Positions 7,637 to 15,643 of a DNA stretch of 36,721 nucleotides are shown in pieces (within the stretch, counting starts at the first letter, position 1; each line of letters begins with the position of its first letter). This stretch comes from Opitutaceae bacterium. Its GTDB lineage: Bacteria; Verrucomicrobiota; Verrucomicrobiia; Opitutales; Opitutaceae. Both the position numbers and the translations under genes were made by a program. The stretch is from NCBI GenBank assembly GCA_023269585.1, contig JAHFTC010000031.1:1-36721 (forward strand), in the 5' to 3' direction. Under the pieces are notes generated by a model. The model was given only the letters and a program-made list of their open reading frames with translations. It searched no databases and was not told the DNA's origin.

Positions 7637-7663
7637 AAGGGGCGTGTAGTAGACACGTCCCTT
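7637..7663 (+). terminator. Hairpin B upstream of mod, possible terminator
   Basis: AAGGGGCGTGT pairs with ACACGTCCCTT (one G-U pair) around loop AGTAG, and GCGTTTTT follows five bases later. The position, before the accessory block, would suit a transcript boundary. The T run is slightly displaced, so terminator function is only possible. Confidence 0.4.
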
Positions 7664-7753
7664 TCGCGTTTTTAGGCGCAGGCACCCCGGCAGAACCCCA
7701 CAAGAGCAAAGCCATCCCGACAGGGGCTGAACGTCGCGCGAACGTTCACGCCC

Positions 7754-9682
7754 ATGTCCTCAAACCCCGAGGGTGGCGCTCCGGCCGTGCGCTGGAGCCC
7801 TGCCAATCCGCATCCGCTTTCGCAGCTCAAGACCGAGCTGGTCTGGGAGGGAAAGTACGACGAGTACGGCCGCCGCCGCGAAGTCGACCCGGCCACGCTG
7901 GCGATGCCGATGCAGCGCATCGAGACCGTCGACGAACCGCGCCAACGCGCCGAGGCGCAGGGCGAACTGGACCTCTTCGAGAAGTCGGTTGCCGGGCGCA
8001 AGCGCGACGCCTTCCGCAACCGGCTCATCTGGGGCGACAACAAGCTCGTGCTCGCCTCGCTGCTGAAGGAGTTCAAGGGCCGGATCGACCTGATCTACAT
8101 CGACCCGCCGTTCGACGTGGGCGCCGATTTCACGATGGACGTGCCGATCGGCGACGGGAAGGAAACGGTCGAGAAGGACCAGTCGACGCTGGAGATGGTC
8201 GCCTACCGTGACATGTGGGGCAAAGGCACCGACTCCTACCTCCACATGATGTACGAGCGACTTACGCTGATGAAGGAGCTGCTGTCGGAGAGGGGGAGCC
8301 TCTATGTGCACTGCGACTACCGCATGAACTCGATGCTTCGCCTAGTTCTCGATGCGGTTATGGGGCCCGAGAATTTCCGGAATGAGTGCTTCTGGTACTA
8401 TTACAACAAGATGCACGATGTGCGGAAGCCGATCTTCCCTCGCGCAACGGACACCATTCTCTTCTACGCAAGGTCGAAGGCCTCCGGGCAGACGTTCAAT
8501 CAACAGATTGAGGCGAGGGAGAAGTCCGTGAAGCAGTTGGTGCGGAAAAAAGTTGGCGGCAAGATGATCAATGCGCGCGATGAGGAGGGGAATGTACTAT
8601 ACCGCGAAACGAGCGAGCGGACGGTCGACAATGTCTGGCGGATTCCAATGCTGCAGCCTGCAGATCTGACACAGAATGCCGGTTACGCCACCCAGAAGCC
8701 CGAAGCTCTCCTCGAACGCATTATCAAGGCCTCCTCAAACGAGGGCGATCTGGTGGCCGACTTCTTCTGCGGGAGCGGGACGACGGGCGCAGTGGCGGAG
8801 CGGCTGGGACGGCGCTGGATCATGGCCGACCTCGGGCGGTTCGCGATCCACACCTCGCGCAAGCGGTTGATCGAACTCCAGCGCAAACTTCACGAGGAGA
8901 AGCAACCGTATCGGGCGTTCGATGTCCACAACCTCGGGCGCTACGAGCGGCAGTGGTGGCAGCAGGACCGACTGAAGGGCGCGGAGGAGGAACACCGGCG
9001 CGTGGTGCTGGAGTTCTTCAAGGCCGAGCCGTTGACCGGAACTCCGTCGCCGTTGCTGCACGGGCGTAAGGCGGGGGCGTTCTGCTATGTGGATGCGATC
9101 GACGGGCTGTTCACGCGGCAGGAGGCGCGCGCGGTAGCGTCGGCCGTGGCGCAGGCGGACGGGCGCGAGGTGTACTGTCTGGCGTGGGAGTTCGAGATGG
9201 AGCTGCGGCAGCATTGCCTCGCGTTGGAGGCGGAGCTGGGCGTGCGGATGAAGCTCATCCCGATTCCGCGTGAGATCATGGAGAAGAACCGGAAGAGCCC
9301 GCCGCCGTTTCTGGAGATGGCGCTGTTGGAGGCCGCGCCGGTGGTGAGCGGGCCGAAGGGCCAGCGCACGGTGGAGGTGAAGCTGACGAAGTTTCTGCCG
9401 TCGCTCGCCGAGGTGCCGGGCAAGGAGTTGGAGGCGCTCAAGGAGCGCGCGGTGCGCAGCGGGTTCGACTTCATCGATTTCTGGGCAGTCGACTTCGACT
9501 GGCAGCCGAACCAGCCCTTCCATCACGACTGGCAGGACTACCGCACGCGGAAGGATCGCTCGCTCAAGACAGTGAGCGATGCCGTCCACGCCTATGCGAA
9601 GCCCGGCAAACACACGATCTGTGTGAAGGTCGTGGATGTGTTCGGTTGCGACACGAGCACCACTCTGGAGGTGCGGGTGTGA
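7754..9682 (+). CDS. mod: Type III-like DNA methyltransferase (Mod subunit)
   Basis: This 642-residue site-specific DNA N6-adenine (or N4-cytosine) methyltransferase should modify the host's own sites and provide specificity to the Res partner. Catalytic motif IV is DPPF at residues 117-120. It comes before the SAM-binding motif FCGSGTT at 338-344, which is the beta-class order used by type III Mod proteins. YATQKPEALLERII precedes motif I, as usual. The putative target-recognition part lies between the two motifs (about residues 200-310). Its DNA (8341-8690) has visibly lower GC and different codon use than the rest of the gene. The C-terminal 250 residues (from AFDVHNLGRYERQWWQQ) are additional and end in a strand-rich, PKD-like tail (PGKHTICVKVVDVFG). 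It opens at ATG 7754 without a ribosome binding site. The gene ends nine bases from the end of hicA on the other strand. Confidence 0.9.
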   Translation: MSSNPEGGAPAVRWSPANPHPLSQLKTELVWEGKYDEYGRRREVDPATLAMPMQRIETVDEPRQRAEAQGELDLFEKSVAGRKRDAFRNRLIWGDNKLVLASLLKEFKGRIDLIYIDPPFDVGADFTMDVPIGDGKETVEKDQSTLEMVAYRDMWGKGTDSYLHMMYERLTLMKELLSERGSLYVHCDYRMNSMLRLVLDAVMGPENFRNECFWYYYNKMHDVRKPIFPRATDTILFYARSKASGQTFNQQIEAREKSVKQLVRKKVGGKMINARDEEGNVLYRETSERTVDNVWRIPMLQPADLTQNAGYATQKPEALLERIIKASSNEGDLVADFFCGSGTTGAVAERLGRRWIMADLGRFAIHTSRKRLIELQRKLHEEKQPYRAFDVHNLGRYERQWWQQDRLKGAEEEHRRVVLEFFKAEPLTGTPSPLLHGRKAGAFCYVDAIDGLFTRQEARAVASAVAQADGREVYCLAWEFEMELRQHCLALEAELGVRMKLIPIPREIMEKNRKSPPPFLEMALLEAAPVVSGPKGQRTVEVKLTKFLPSLAEVPGKELEALKERAVRSGFDFIDFWAVDFDWQPNQPFHHDWQDYRTRKDRSLKTVSDAVHAYAKPGKHTICVKVVDVFGCDTSTTLEVRV

Positions 9683-9690
9683 TCGTGGTG

Positions 9691-9915
9691 TCAGCGACCA
9701 GCGGCGAACTCCTCAACGGTGAGGCCGATGTCCTTGGCGATCTGGCGGAGGAGCGGCGGAGCAATGTCGCGCCCTTTGTGCACCGGCACAGTGGTGCCGC
9801 GGCCGTCGGTATGGCGGAATTGAATATGCGAGCCCCGCTGCCGCACCGCCGCGAACCCGCGCGCCTCAAGCAGGCGGCAGACTTCCGCGGGCTTGAGAAC
9901 GGGAACGGTGCCCAT
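9691..9915 (-). CDS. hicA: HicA-type mRNA interferase toxin
   Basis: The 74-residue product has the small double-stranded-RNA-binding-like fold pattern of HicA. LKPAEVCRLLEARGFAAVRQRGSHIQFRH carries the catalytic His30 in the GSH motif, followed by TTVPVHKGRDIAPPLLRQIAKDIGLTVEEF. HicA cleaves mRNA and is held inactive by HicB. The start ATG at 9915 lies five bases after the hicB stop, so the two form one antitoxin-first operon. That operon runs opposite to and between mod and res. All key residues are present, so the toxin looks intact. Its 3' end meets the 3' end of mod with nine bases between. Confidence 0.92.
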   Translation of the reverse strand: MGTVPVLKPAEVCRLLEARGFAAVRQRGSHIQFRHTDGRGTTVPVHKGRDIAPPLLRQIAKDIGLTVEEFAAGR

Positions 9916-9920
9916 TGGCG

Positions 9921-10130
9921 TCAGGCCACGGCGATGTTTTGGAGTCCGACGAACTCGGCTTCGAGGCGAGGCGCGCCGTCCTCGAGCAGCATGGCGATGA
10001 CCTCGCGGAGGTTGGCGTTCAACTCGTCAAGCGACGCGGCCTGGGAGTGCGCGCCCGGGAAGCCCGGCACGTACCCGACCAGAAGACCGGTGACCGGATC
10101 GCGCTCCACAACGGCGGTGAACGATTTCAT
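9921..10130 (-). CDS. hicB: HicB-type antitoxin (short form)
   Basis: The 69-residue protein MKSFTAVVERDPVTGLLVGYVPGFPGAHSQ... has the partial RNase H-like fold that neutralises HicA. TGLLVGYVPGFPGAHSQAASLDELNANLREVIAMLLEDG is the usual core. The short length means no C-terminal ribbon-helix-helix or HTH DNA-binding domain is attached, so autoregulation, if any, must use another route. The ATG at 10130 was chosen because the upstream codons (21 more in frame) are not HicB-like. Unlike most genes here it has a purine-rich GGGGAAA stretch about 10-15 bases upstream. The gene is divergent from res (69 bases between starts), so their promoters overlap. Confidence 0.9.
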   Translation of the reverse strand: MKSFTAVVERDPVTGLLVGYVPGFPGAHSQAASLDELNANLREVIAMLLEDGAPRLEAEFVGLQNIAVA

Positions 10131-10198
10131 GCCGCCAGTTTCCCCATGAGCCCGAACGAGGCAAGCCCGGCTCCCTTTCTCCCCAAACCCCACACCCC

Positions 10199-13100
10199 AT
10201 GAATCCCGAAGAAATCGCGATCAACCATGACGCTCTCTCGCCGCTGTTCGCTGCGTGGGAGGAACCGAACCGCCACCGTGTGCGCGCCGCGAAGGGCGAA
10301 GGCGCCGAGGTGCGTCAGGGGCGGCGATCATCGGCGCTCGCTATCGCGCAGAATCTGCGCGCGGCGGTGAAGGAATGGCGGGATCTCGGCTACTATTCGG
10401 CCAGTGACACGACGCGGCACCTGCTTGACCACTGGTTCGGTCGGGCGCACGACCGGCGCGAGCATGGCGGGCCGGAGTCGTTCCGGTACTATTTCTGCCA
10501 GCGCGAGGCCATCGAGACGTTCATCTTCCTGAAGGAGGTGCGGCGGGCGGAGCGGTTGTCGCAGGTCGTGGCGGAGTTCGGCGGTGCGGGCGCGGAGGTG
10601 GCGGCGCTCGGCATCACCGAGGAGGAGGACGCGTGGAGCCGCTACGCGTTCAAGATGGCGACCGGCTCGGGCAAGACTAAGGTGATGAGCCTCGCGATGG
10701 TCTGGAGCTACTTCCATGCGTTGCGCGAGAGCGATTCGCCGATGGCGCGGCATTTCCTCGTGGTGGCACCCAACCTGACGGTGTTCGAACGGCTCAAGGA
10801 GGACTTCAAGCCGGAGGAGGGAGGGCCGGATATCTTCGATCGCGATCCGTTGATCCCGGTGGAGTGGCGTGGCGACTGGAATCTCAGTGTGGTGTTGCAG
10901 GACGAGGCCGGCGGCGCGGTGACCGGTGGCGTGCTCTACCTGACGAACATCCACCGGCTCTTCGATCCCGCGAAACGCCGTGGCGAGAACGCCGAGACGT
11001 ACGGCTGGGCGGGGCCGGCGGTGAGCAAGGCCAAGGCGCTCGACACCGGTGCCGTGCTGCGCGACCGCATCACCGCGCACCCGCGGTTGCTCGTGCTCAA
11101 CGACGAGGCGCACCATGTCTGGGACCCTGACTCGGCGTGGAACGAAGCCATCGCCACACTGCATGCCGACGTGCGCCGGCGCGGTGGTGAGGGCATTGCC
11201 GCGCAGCTTGATTTCTCGGCCACGCCGAAGGATAACCGCGCGAATCCCTTCAAGCACATCGTCTGCGACACGCCGCTCGGCGAGGCGGTCGACGCCGGCA
11301 TCGTGAAGACGCCGATCATCGGCCGCGCCGGGCGGCTGATCGAGCAGGCGACGGATAACGCCGCGTACCGGTACGAGTTGCACCTGAAACTCGGTTACGA
11401 GCGCTGGCGGTGCAGCCGGAAGGAGTGGGAGAAGAGCGGGAAGAAGCCGCTGCTCTTCGTGATGTGCGAGGACACGAAGGCCGCCGACGAGATCGCCGGG
11501 CGGTTGAACGGCGACCCGGTCTTCGAGGCGCTCAACGGTCGCACGATCAACCTGCACACGAACCTCAAGGGGAAGATCCGCAAGATCGGCAAGGGAGCCG
11601 ACGCCCGCACGGAGTTCGTCGAGAGCGACAAGGACATCAGCGACGAGGACCTGAAGGCTCTGCGCAAACTCAGCCGCGAACTCGACTCTGGCGAGAGTCC
11701 GTACGCGTGCATCGTGAGCGTGCTCATGCTGCGCGAGGGCTGGGACGTGCGGAACGTGACGACCATCGTGCCGTTGCGCCCGTACTCGTCGAAGGCCGGC
11801 ATCCTGCCCGAGCAGACGCTCGGGCGCGGCCTGCGGCGGATGACGCCGACCGGCCAGGCCGACGAGCTGGTGACGGTGGTCGAGCACGAGGCGTTCGCCC
11901 GGCTCTACCGCGAGGAGCTCGCGCAGGAGGGGCTGCCCATCGAGGTGGTCGAGGTCGACCGCGTGCCGACGACGACCGTCTCCATTTTCCCCGATCCGCA
12001 GAAGGATGCGGCGAAACTCGACATCGCGATCCCGCGGCTCACCTCCGGCAATGTGACGCTGCCCGTGCTCGGGCCGATCAGCGAGTCGGAGGTGCGGGCG
12101 GAGTTCGCGAAGATCGGCCGGGTGTTGCCCCTGGGCGAACGCGGTCCGGACGAGGTGCCTTACGAGGGTCGGCATCTGATCACCGGCGAGGTAGTCGAAC
12201 ACATGAAGGTGAGTCTCTCGCTGCTGGAGAACGGCGTGGGTGCGCTGTCGTTCTACGTGCAGGAGCTGGAATTCATCGGCAAGGTGCGCGGCGCGCACAC
12301 GGTGCTCGCGCCGCTGCTGGAGGTGTTCTTCGAGAAGATCCTCTTCGGCCCCGGGCGTTCGCTCTTCGATGCCTCGCTTGCCGCCCGGCTCGGCGACAGC
12401 GATGTGCGCGAGCATGTGCGTGCCGTGTTCGTGCCGCTCATCCGGGCGAAGACGGTGCAGCAGCAAGTGCGGCAGCCGGAGGCGCCGCCGCAGCCGGTGA
12501 GCGCGTGGCGGCCGTTCCAGGCGACGACCAGCGAGCGCCGCCCGGCCGTGTCCGTGTCGCGGACACTGTTTAACCTCGTGCCCTGTAACCGCGCGTTGGA
12601 ACAGGCCTTCGCGACGACGCTGGGCAAGCTCGGCGACGTGGCGGCGTTCGCGAAGAACGCCGGGCCACAGGCGCTGCGCATCGACTACCTTTCGGGCGGG
12701 CAGCGACTGGCGTTTTATGTGCCCGATTTTCTGGTGCGGACGGGCGACGGATGCTTCGTCGTCGAGACGAAGGGGCAGGTCGACCGCGATGTGCCGGTGA
12801 AGGCGCGGGCGGCAGCGGAGTGGTGCAAGAGCGCGAGCACGAAGGCCGCGAAGTGGGAGTACATCTTCGTGCCGGAGGACGTCTTTCTGCGGTTTAACGG
12901 GACGACGTTCGCCGAGCTGGTGCGGATGTGCGTGCCGGCGTTGAACGATCTCTTGAACCAGCGGAAGTTCGGCGAAGAGATGCCGCTGTTCGCTCTGGCC
13001 GGCATGAGCCTGCTGCAGGGCGAGGGCGCCGAGGCCAACGCGGCGGCGGTCGTCGACCCGAAGCTGTTTGAGGGCTTGCCCGAACGCGTCCGCAAGGCGG

Positions 13101-13633
13101 TGGAGGACGCGGTGGCGCTGCATGTGTTCACGGAGACGCGGAAGGGGGCGAGCTTTGCACCGGTGTTCGCGGCGCTGCTCGGTTCGGTCGACGACCTCGT
13201 GAAAGCATTGCTGGTGCAGAAGCTCAAACCAACGATGCCGACAGAGTACGGGAAGCAGCGCGAGTGGTTCGAGCCGTACCTGCACGGCGTTGATCAGCGG
13301 ATGCACAGGCACTATCAGGAGACTGCGCGCAATCTCCAGAAGACACTCGTGTACGGCAGTGGAGTCTCGCCGCTGGGGCTGCTGCGCAGCGTGCTCGACC
13401 ATGCGCTCAACGACAGCACGAAGCTCGGAGGAGTCTTCGCCGCGGCGAAGACGGAGATGCGGTTTGCGGGCGCGAGCGATCTGTTCCTCGCGGTGAAAGC
13501 GATGAACGATCTGCGCAATAACTCCATTGCCCACCAAGTGCAGCCGCTGGTGGACGCGAAAGCGGCGAAGGTGTCGCTCGTGCAATGGGTCGGAGGAATC
13601 CGAAAACTGTGGGACGCACAGCGCGCGGGATAA
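10199..13633 (+). CDS. res: Type III-like restriction helicase/endonuclease (Res subunit) with a HEPN-like C-terminal motif
   Basis: This 1144-residue protein should act with Mod: an ATP-driven helicase motor plus a nuclease that cuts foreign, unmodified DNA. Superfamily 2 motifs are clear: Walker A ATGSGKT at 154-160, DEAHH at 302-306, SAT at 340-342. The C-terminal motor region has MLREGWDVRNVTTIVPLRPY and TLGRGLRRMTP. A PD-(D/E)xK nuclease follows: YVPDFLV (Asp843), then VVETKGQ (Glu856, Lys858). Beyond the nuclease lie about 280 more residues. These are largely helical and end with LRNNSIAHQ, where Arg1106-Asn1107 and His1112 fit the RNxxxxH motif of HEPN RNases. The gene is separated from mod by the antisense hicBA pair, so it must have its own promoter or be read through. 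The start ATG 10199 follows an A/C-rich leader without Shine-Dalgarno. It appears complete and active. Confidence 0.88.
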   Translation: MNPEEIAINHDALSPLFAAWEEPNRHRVRAAKGEGAEVRQGRRSSALAIAQNLRAAVKEWRDLGYYSASDTTRHLLDHWFGRAHDRREHGGPESFRYYFCQREAIETFIFLKEVRRAERLSQVVAEFGGAGAEVAALGITEEEDAWSRYAFKMATGSGKTKVMSLAMVWSYFHALRESDSPMARHFLVVAPNLTVFERLKEDFKPEEGGPDIFDRDPLIPVEWRGDWNLSVVLQDEAGGAVTGGVLYLTNIHRLFDPAKRRGENAETYGWAGPAVSKAKALDTGAVLRDRITAHPRLLVLNDEAHHVWDPDSAWNEAIATLHADVRRRGGEGIAAQLDFSATPKDNRANPFKHIVCDTPLGEAVDAGIVKTPIIGRAGRLIEQATDNAAYRYELHLKLGYERWRCSRKEWEKSGKKPLLFVMCEDTKAADEIAGRLNGDPVFEALNGRTINLHTNLKGKIRKIGKGADARTEFVESDKDISDEDLKALRKLSRELDSGESPYACIVSVLMLREGWDVRNVTTIVPLRPYSSKAGILPEQTLGRGLRRMTPTGQADELVTVVEHEAFARLYREELAQEGLPIEVVEVDRVPTTTVSIFPDPQKDAAKLDIAIPRLTSGNVTLPVLGPISESEVRAEFAKIGRVLPLGERGPDEVPYEGRHLITGEVVEHMKVSLSLLENGVGALSFYVQELEFIGKVRGAHTVLAPLLEVFFEKILFGPGRSLFDASLAARLGDSDVREHVRAVFVPLIRAKTVQQQVRQPEAPPQPVSAWRPFQATTSERRPAVSVSRTLFNLVPCNRALEQAFATTLGKLGDVAAFAKNAGPQALRIDYLSGGQRLAFYVPDFLVRTGDGCFVVETKGQVDRDVPVKARAAAEWCKSASTKAAKWEYIFVPEDVFLRFNGTTFAELVRMCVPALNDLLNQRKFGEEMPLFALAGMSLLQGEGAEANAAAVVDPKLFEGLPERVRKAVEDAVALHVFTETRKGASFAPVFAALLGSVDDLVKALLVQKLKPTMPTEYGKQREWFEPYLHGVDQRMHRHYQETARNLQKTLVYGSGVSPLGLLRSVLDHALNDSTKLGGVFAAAKTEMRFAGASDLFLAVKAMNDLRNNSIAHQVQPLVDAKAAKVSLVQWVGGIRKLWDAQRAG

Positions 13634-14033
13634 TTGGCTAGCGCCACGGCATGGCTGGACGTGCGATGCTATGCTGCGGCCTTGAGCCTGCTCCTCCTTA
13701 GTTTTAGCGGCTACCTCTCGCCTCAACTAGACGAGCCCGCCGTCCTCGGCGTTTGAGAGGTTCTCTTCCGCGCACTCCTCCGCCTCCGTACCCTCTGTGC
13801 CCTGTCTGCCTCCCGGTCTCCGTTGCTCTGCGGTCCTTGCGTTCTTTGCGGTGAATCCTGTGGTTTCTTGTGGGGTCGTCCCGGTCTACAGGTACGGAGT
13901 GACGGCGGGGGAAGAGGCTGAACGACTGCGTCGTCCATTTACGGGGACGTCGGGCTGTCGCAGCATCGGCGTTGATCGGCTACGGGCCGTGATTGCAGAC
14001 CATGCGCCAACGGGCGGTAGGACCGCCGATCTC
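13634..14033. other. 400-base gap after res with a degenerate periodic repeat
   Basis: There is no gene or RNA that I can support. From about 13775 to 13870 the minus strand reads as a loose 9-base periodic series (ACCGCAAAG, AACGCAAGG, ACCGCAGAG and so on). This kind of degenerate repeat is often seen between genes of verrucomicrobia and planctomycetes. The rest is unstructured. Res and the following GDSL gene are convergent, so only terminators would be expected; none with a T tract was seen. Confidence 0.45.
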
Positions 14034-15380
14034 TCAGGGTGCGATCGCGAAGCGCAGCCGAACGAAGGCGAGGGGACCGGTGCTGGATGGGAACGCGACT
14101 TCGTTCGTGGTGGGGCCGGCGGTGATCCACTCGGTGGGTACGGCCTGCCAGGGGGCACCGAGTTCGGGCGTCCATTCGGCGACGGTCGCGACGTAGCCGC
14201 CCGAGTGGTCGACGGGGTGTTCGAAACGGGCGGCGATTTCCGGCGAGGTCACGGGGAGGGCGCGCAGGGGCGGCAGGTCCGGCGCGGCGGGCGAGAGGCC
14301 GAGCGCGAATTCGGCGAGGAGCGGCAGGCCATCGCGGTCGGGATCGTCGGCGGGGTCGGACTCGGCAGGGAGGCTGGCGGCGGCGAGCCAGTCGCGCAAC
14401 GGCTGGTCGGGGTCGAGGCCGAGCGCGGCGAGGATCTCGCGGTTCGAGAGTGGCGTGAAGCCGGCGCCGCAGTGGGTATTCATCGCATGGAGAATCTCGT
14501 TGGCGATGAGCGCCTGCAGGGCGGTGGCGGCGTGGAAGCCGTCCTTGGCGAAGAGGTGATGCGGGTCGTTTTCGGGGTGGGCGGTGGCGAGAAACTCGGT
14601 GCCGTTGAGGCGGAACGGCGCGGCTTCGGCGACGCGGCGGGTGAGCGCAAAGCTGTCGGCGAGGGCGATGCCGCGGTCGGCGGCGAGCGCGGCGAGCAGC
14701 GTATTGAGGGAGGCGATGCCGGCGGTGGCGACGGCGCGGGCTGCGGGGGTGGCGCCGCGCGCCTGCACGGACGGCGTGACGCCGATGTCGGGGGCGTTGA
14801 CGAGCACGATCTTGAGCGCGGCGTTCCGGGCGCGGACGAAGTCGATCGTCGCGGCGAGGTTGTCGCGGATGGCGGCGAGTTGCGCGGGCGTGGCGGTGCC
14901 GGTGGCGAGTTCGGAGTAGAGCGAGCTGAGGTCGTTGCCGCCGCAGAAGATCACGACCCAGGCGACGGCGCCCTCGAGATGGGTCTTCAGCCGCGGGCAG
15001 GAGGTGAAGTCGAGCAACTGTTCGGGCGTGGTCGGGAAACGCGGGGGATCGATCAGCTCCACGAGGTCCTTGGTCTTGAATCCGGGCACGGCCCAGTTGA
15101 AGGCATGGCCGCCGTTGCGGTAGTCGGCGTAGTAGCCGAGGTGTCCCTCGTAGTTGCCGAAGGAGATTTCGTCGGCGCGGGTGGCGGCGAGAAGTTCGAT
15201 CCAGTTGCGGAGGTTGGCCGCGATCGGATTGCTGTCGGGCGCGGAAAACGGGAGCTCGAAGGCATACTCCTCGGAGAGGCTGTCCCCGAGCACGAGGACG
15301 TTCTCAGGCGCGGCGGGGAGGCTGGCGGCGAAGGGGAGGGCGAGGAGCGCGGCGCGGGCAAGGCGGGCCGGAAGGAGCAT
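14034..15380 (-). CDS. Secreted SGNH/GDSL hydrolase with verrucomicrobial-type C-terminal tail
   Basis: The 448-residue protein begins with a Sec signal peptide (ALLALPFAASLPAA, cleavage near residue 24). It carries the SGNH blocks: VLGDSLSEE with Ser34, FGNYEGHLGY further on, CGGND with Asn149, and KDGFH with Asp280 and His283. This spacing resembles the lipase/acylhydrolase-type GDSL enzymes (about 300 residues) rather than the short PAF-AH-like group. It therefore differs from the GDSL lipoprotein at 2.6 kb. From about residue 340 a separate tail has SDPADDPDRDGLPLLAEFALGLSP. This Asp-rich calcium-binding-like motif followed by EFALG is common in exported proteins of Opitutaceae, and then a beta-rich end. 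The ATG at 15380 exposes the signal directly. Substrate unknown; a cell-surface or extracellular esterase is likely. Confidence 0.82.
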   Translation of the reverse strand: MLLPARLARAALLALPFAASLPAAPENVLVLGDSLSEEYAFELPFSAPDSNPIAANLRNWIELLAATRADEISFGNYEGHLGYYADYRNGGHAFNWAVPGFKTKDLVELIDPPRFPTTPEQLLDFTSCPRLKTHLEGAVAWVVIFCGGNDLSSLYSELATGTATPAQLAAIRDNLAATIDFVRARNAALKIVLVNAPDIGVTPSVQARGATPAARAVATAGIASLNTLLAALAADRGIALADSFALTRRVAEAAPFRLNGTEFLATAHPENDPHHLFAKDGFHAATALQALIANEILHAMNTHCGAGFTPLSNREILAALGLDPDQPLRDWLAAASLPAESDPADDPDRDGLPLLAEFALGLSPAAPDLPPLRALPVTSPEIAARFEHPVDHSGGYVATVAEWTPELGAPWQAVPTEWITAGPTTNEVAFPSSTGPLAFVRLRFAIAP

Positions 15381-15643
15381 GGGGCGAAAGATAGGATCCG
15401 CGGTGCGACTCTGTAAGCCGAAAGATGGCGGGGTGGTGGACGGGCGCCTGCCGCGGCTCGCGGTGGCGGCGGAGGCGGTCGCGGGAATCGACGCGCGCGG
15501 CGGCGGCGCCGCAGGCCGGGACTTGCTCCCCCGGTGCGGACGGCGATACTACGCGCGGCGGCCGTGCCCCGGGCGCCGCGAGGAACACCGCCACGCTTCG
15601 TGACGACCTCGGACCCAATCACCGACCGCGCTCCGCTCCGCCC

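Larger units (their letters stand above)
7043..7753. other. 711-base intergenic region ahead of the restriction-modification locus
   Basis: No gene is supported. The first part (about 7085-7190) contains degenerate 8-9-base repeats of the GAACTCAGG type, for example ACTCAGGAACGG and TTCAGGAACGG. The last part holds two GC-rich hairpins (7575-7596 and 7637-7663) that share the sequence GGGGCGTGT. Small open frames on either strand (64-81 codons) have no recognisable domain. The region marks the boundary between conserved chromosomal genes and the accessory R-M/TA block and should contain the mod promoter. Confidence 0.5.

Noticed and set aside
10328..13726. 1132-codon open frame antisense to res
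   Set aside because: It mirrors the GC-rich third positions of res exactly, has Arg/His/Leu-rich composition and no domain, while res has every motor and nuclease motif.
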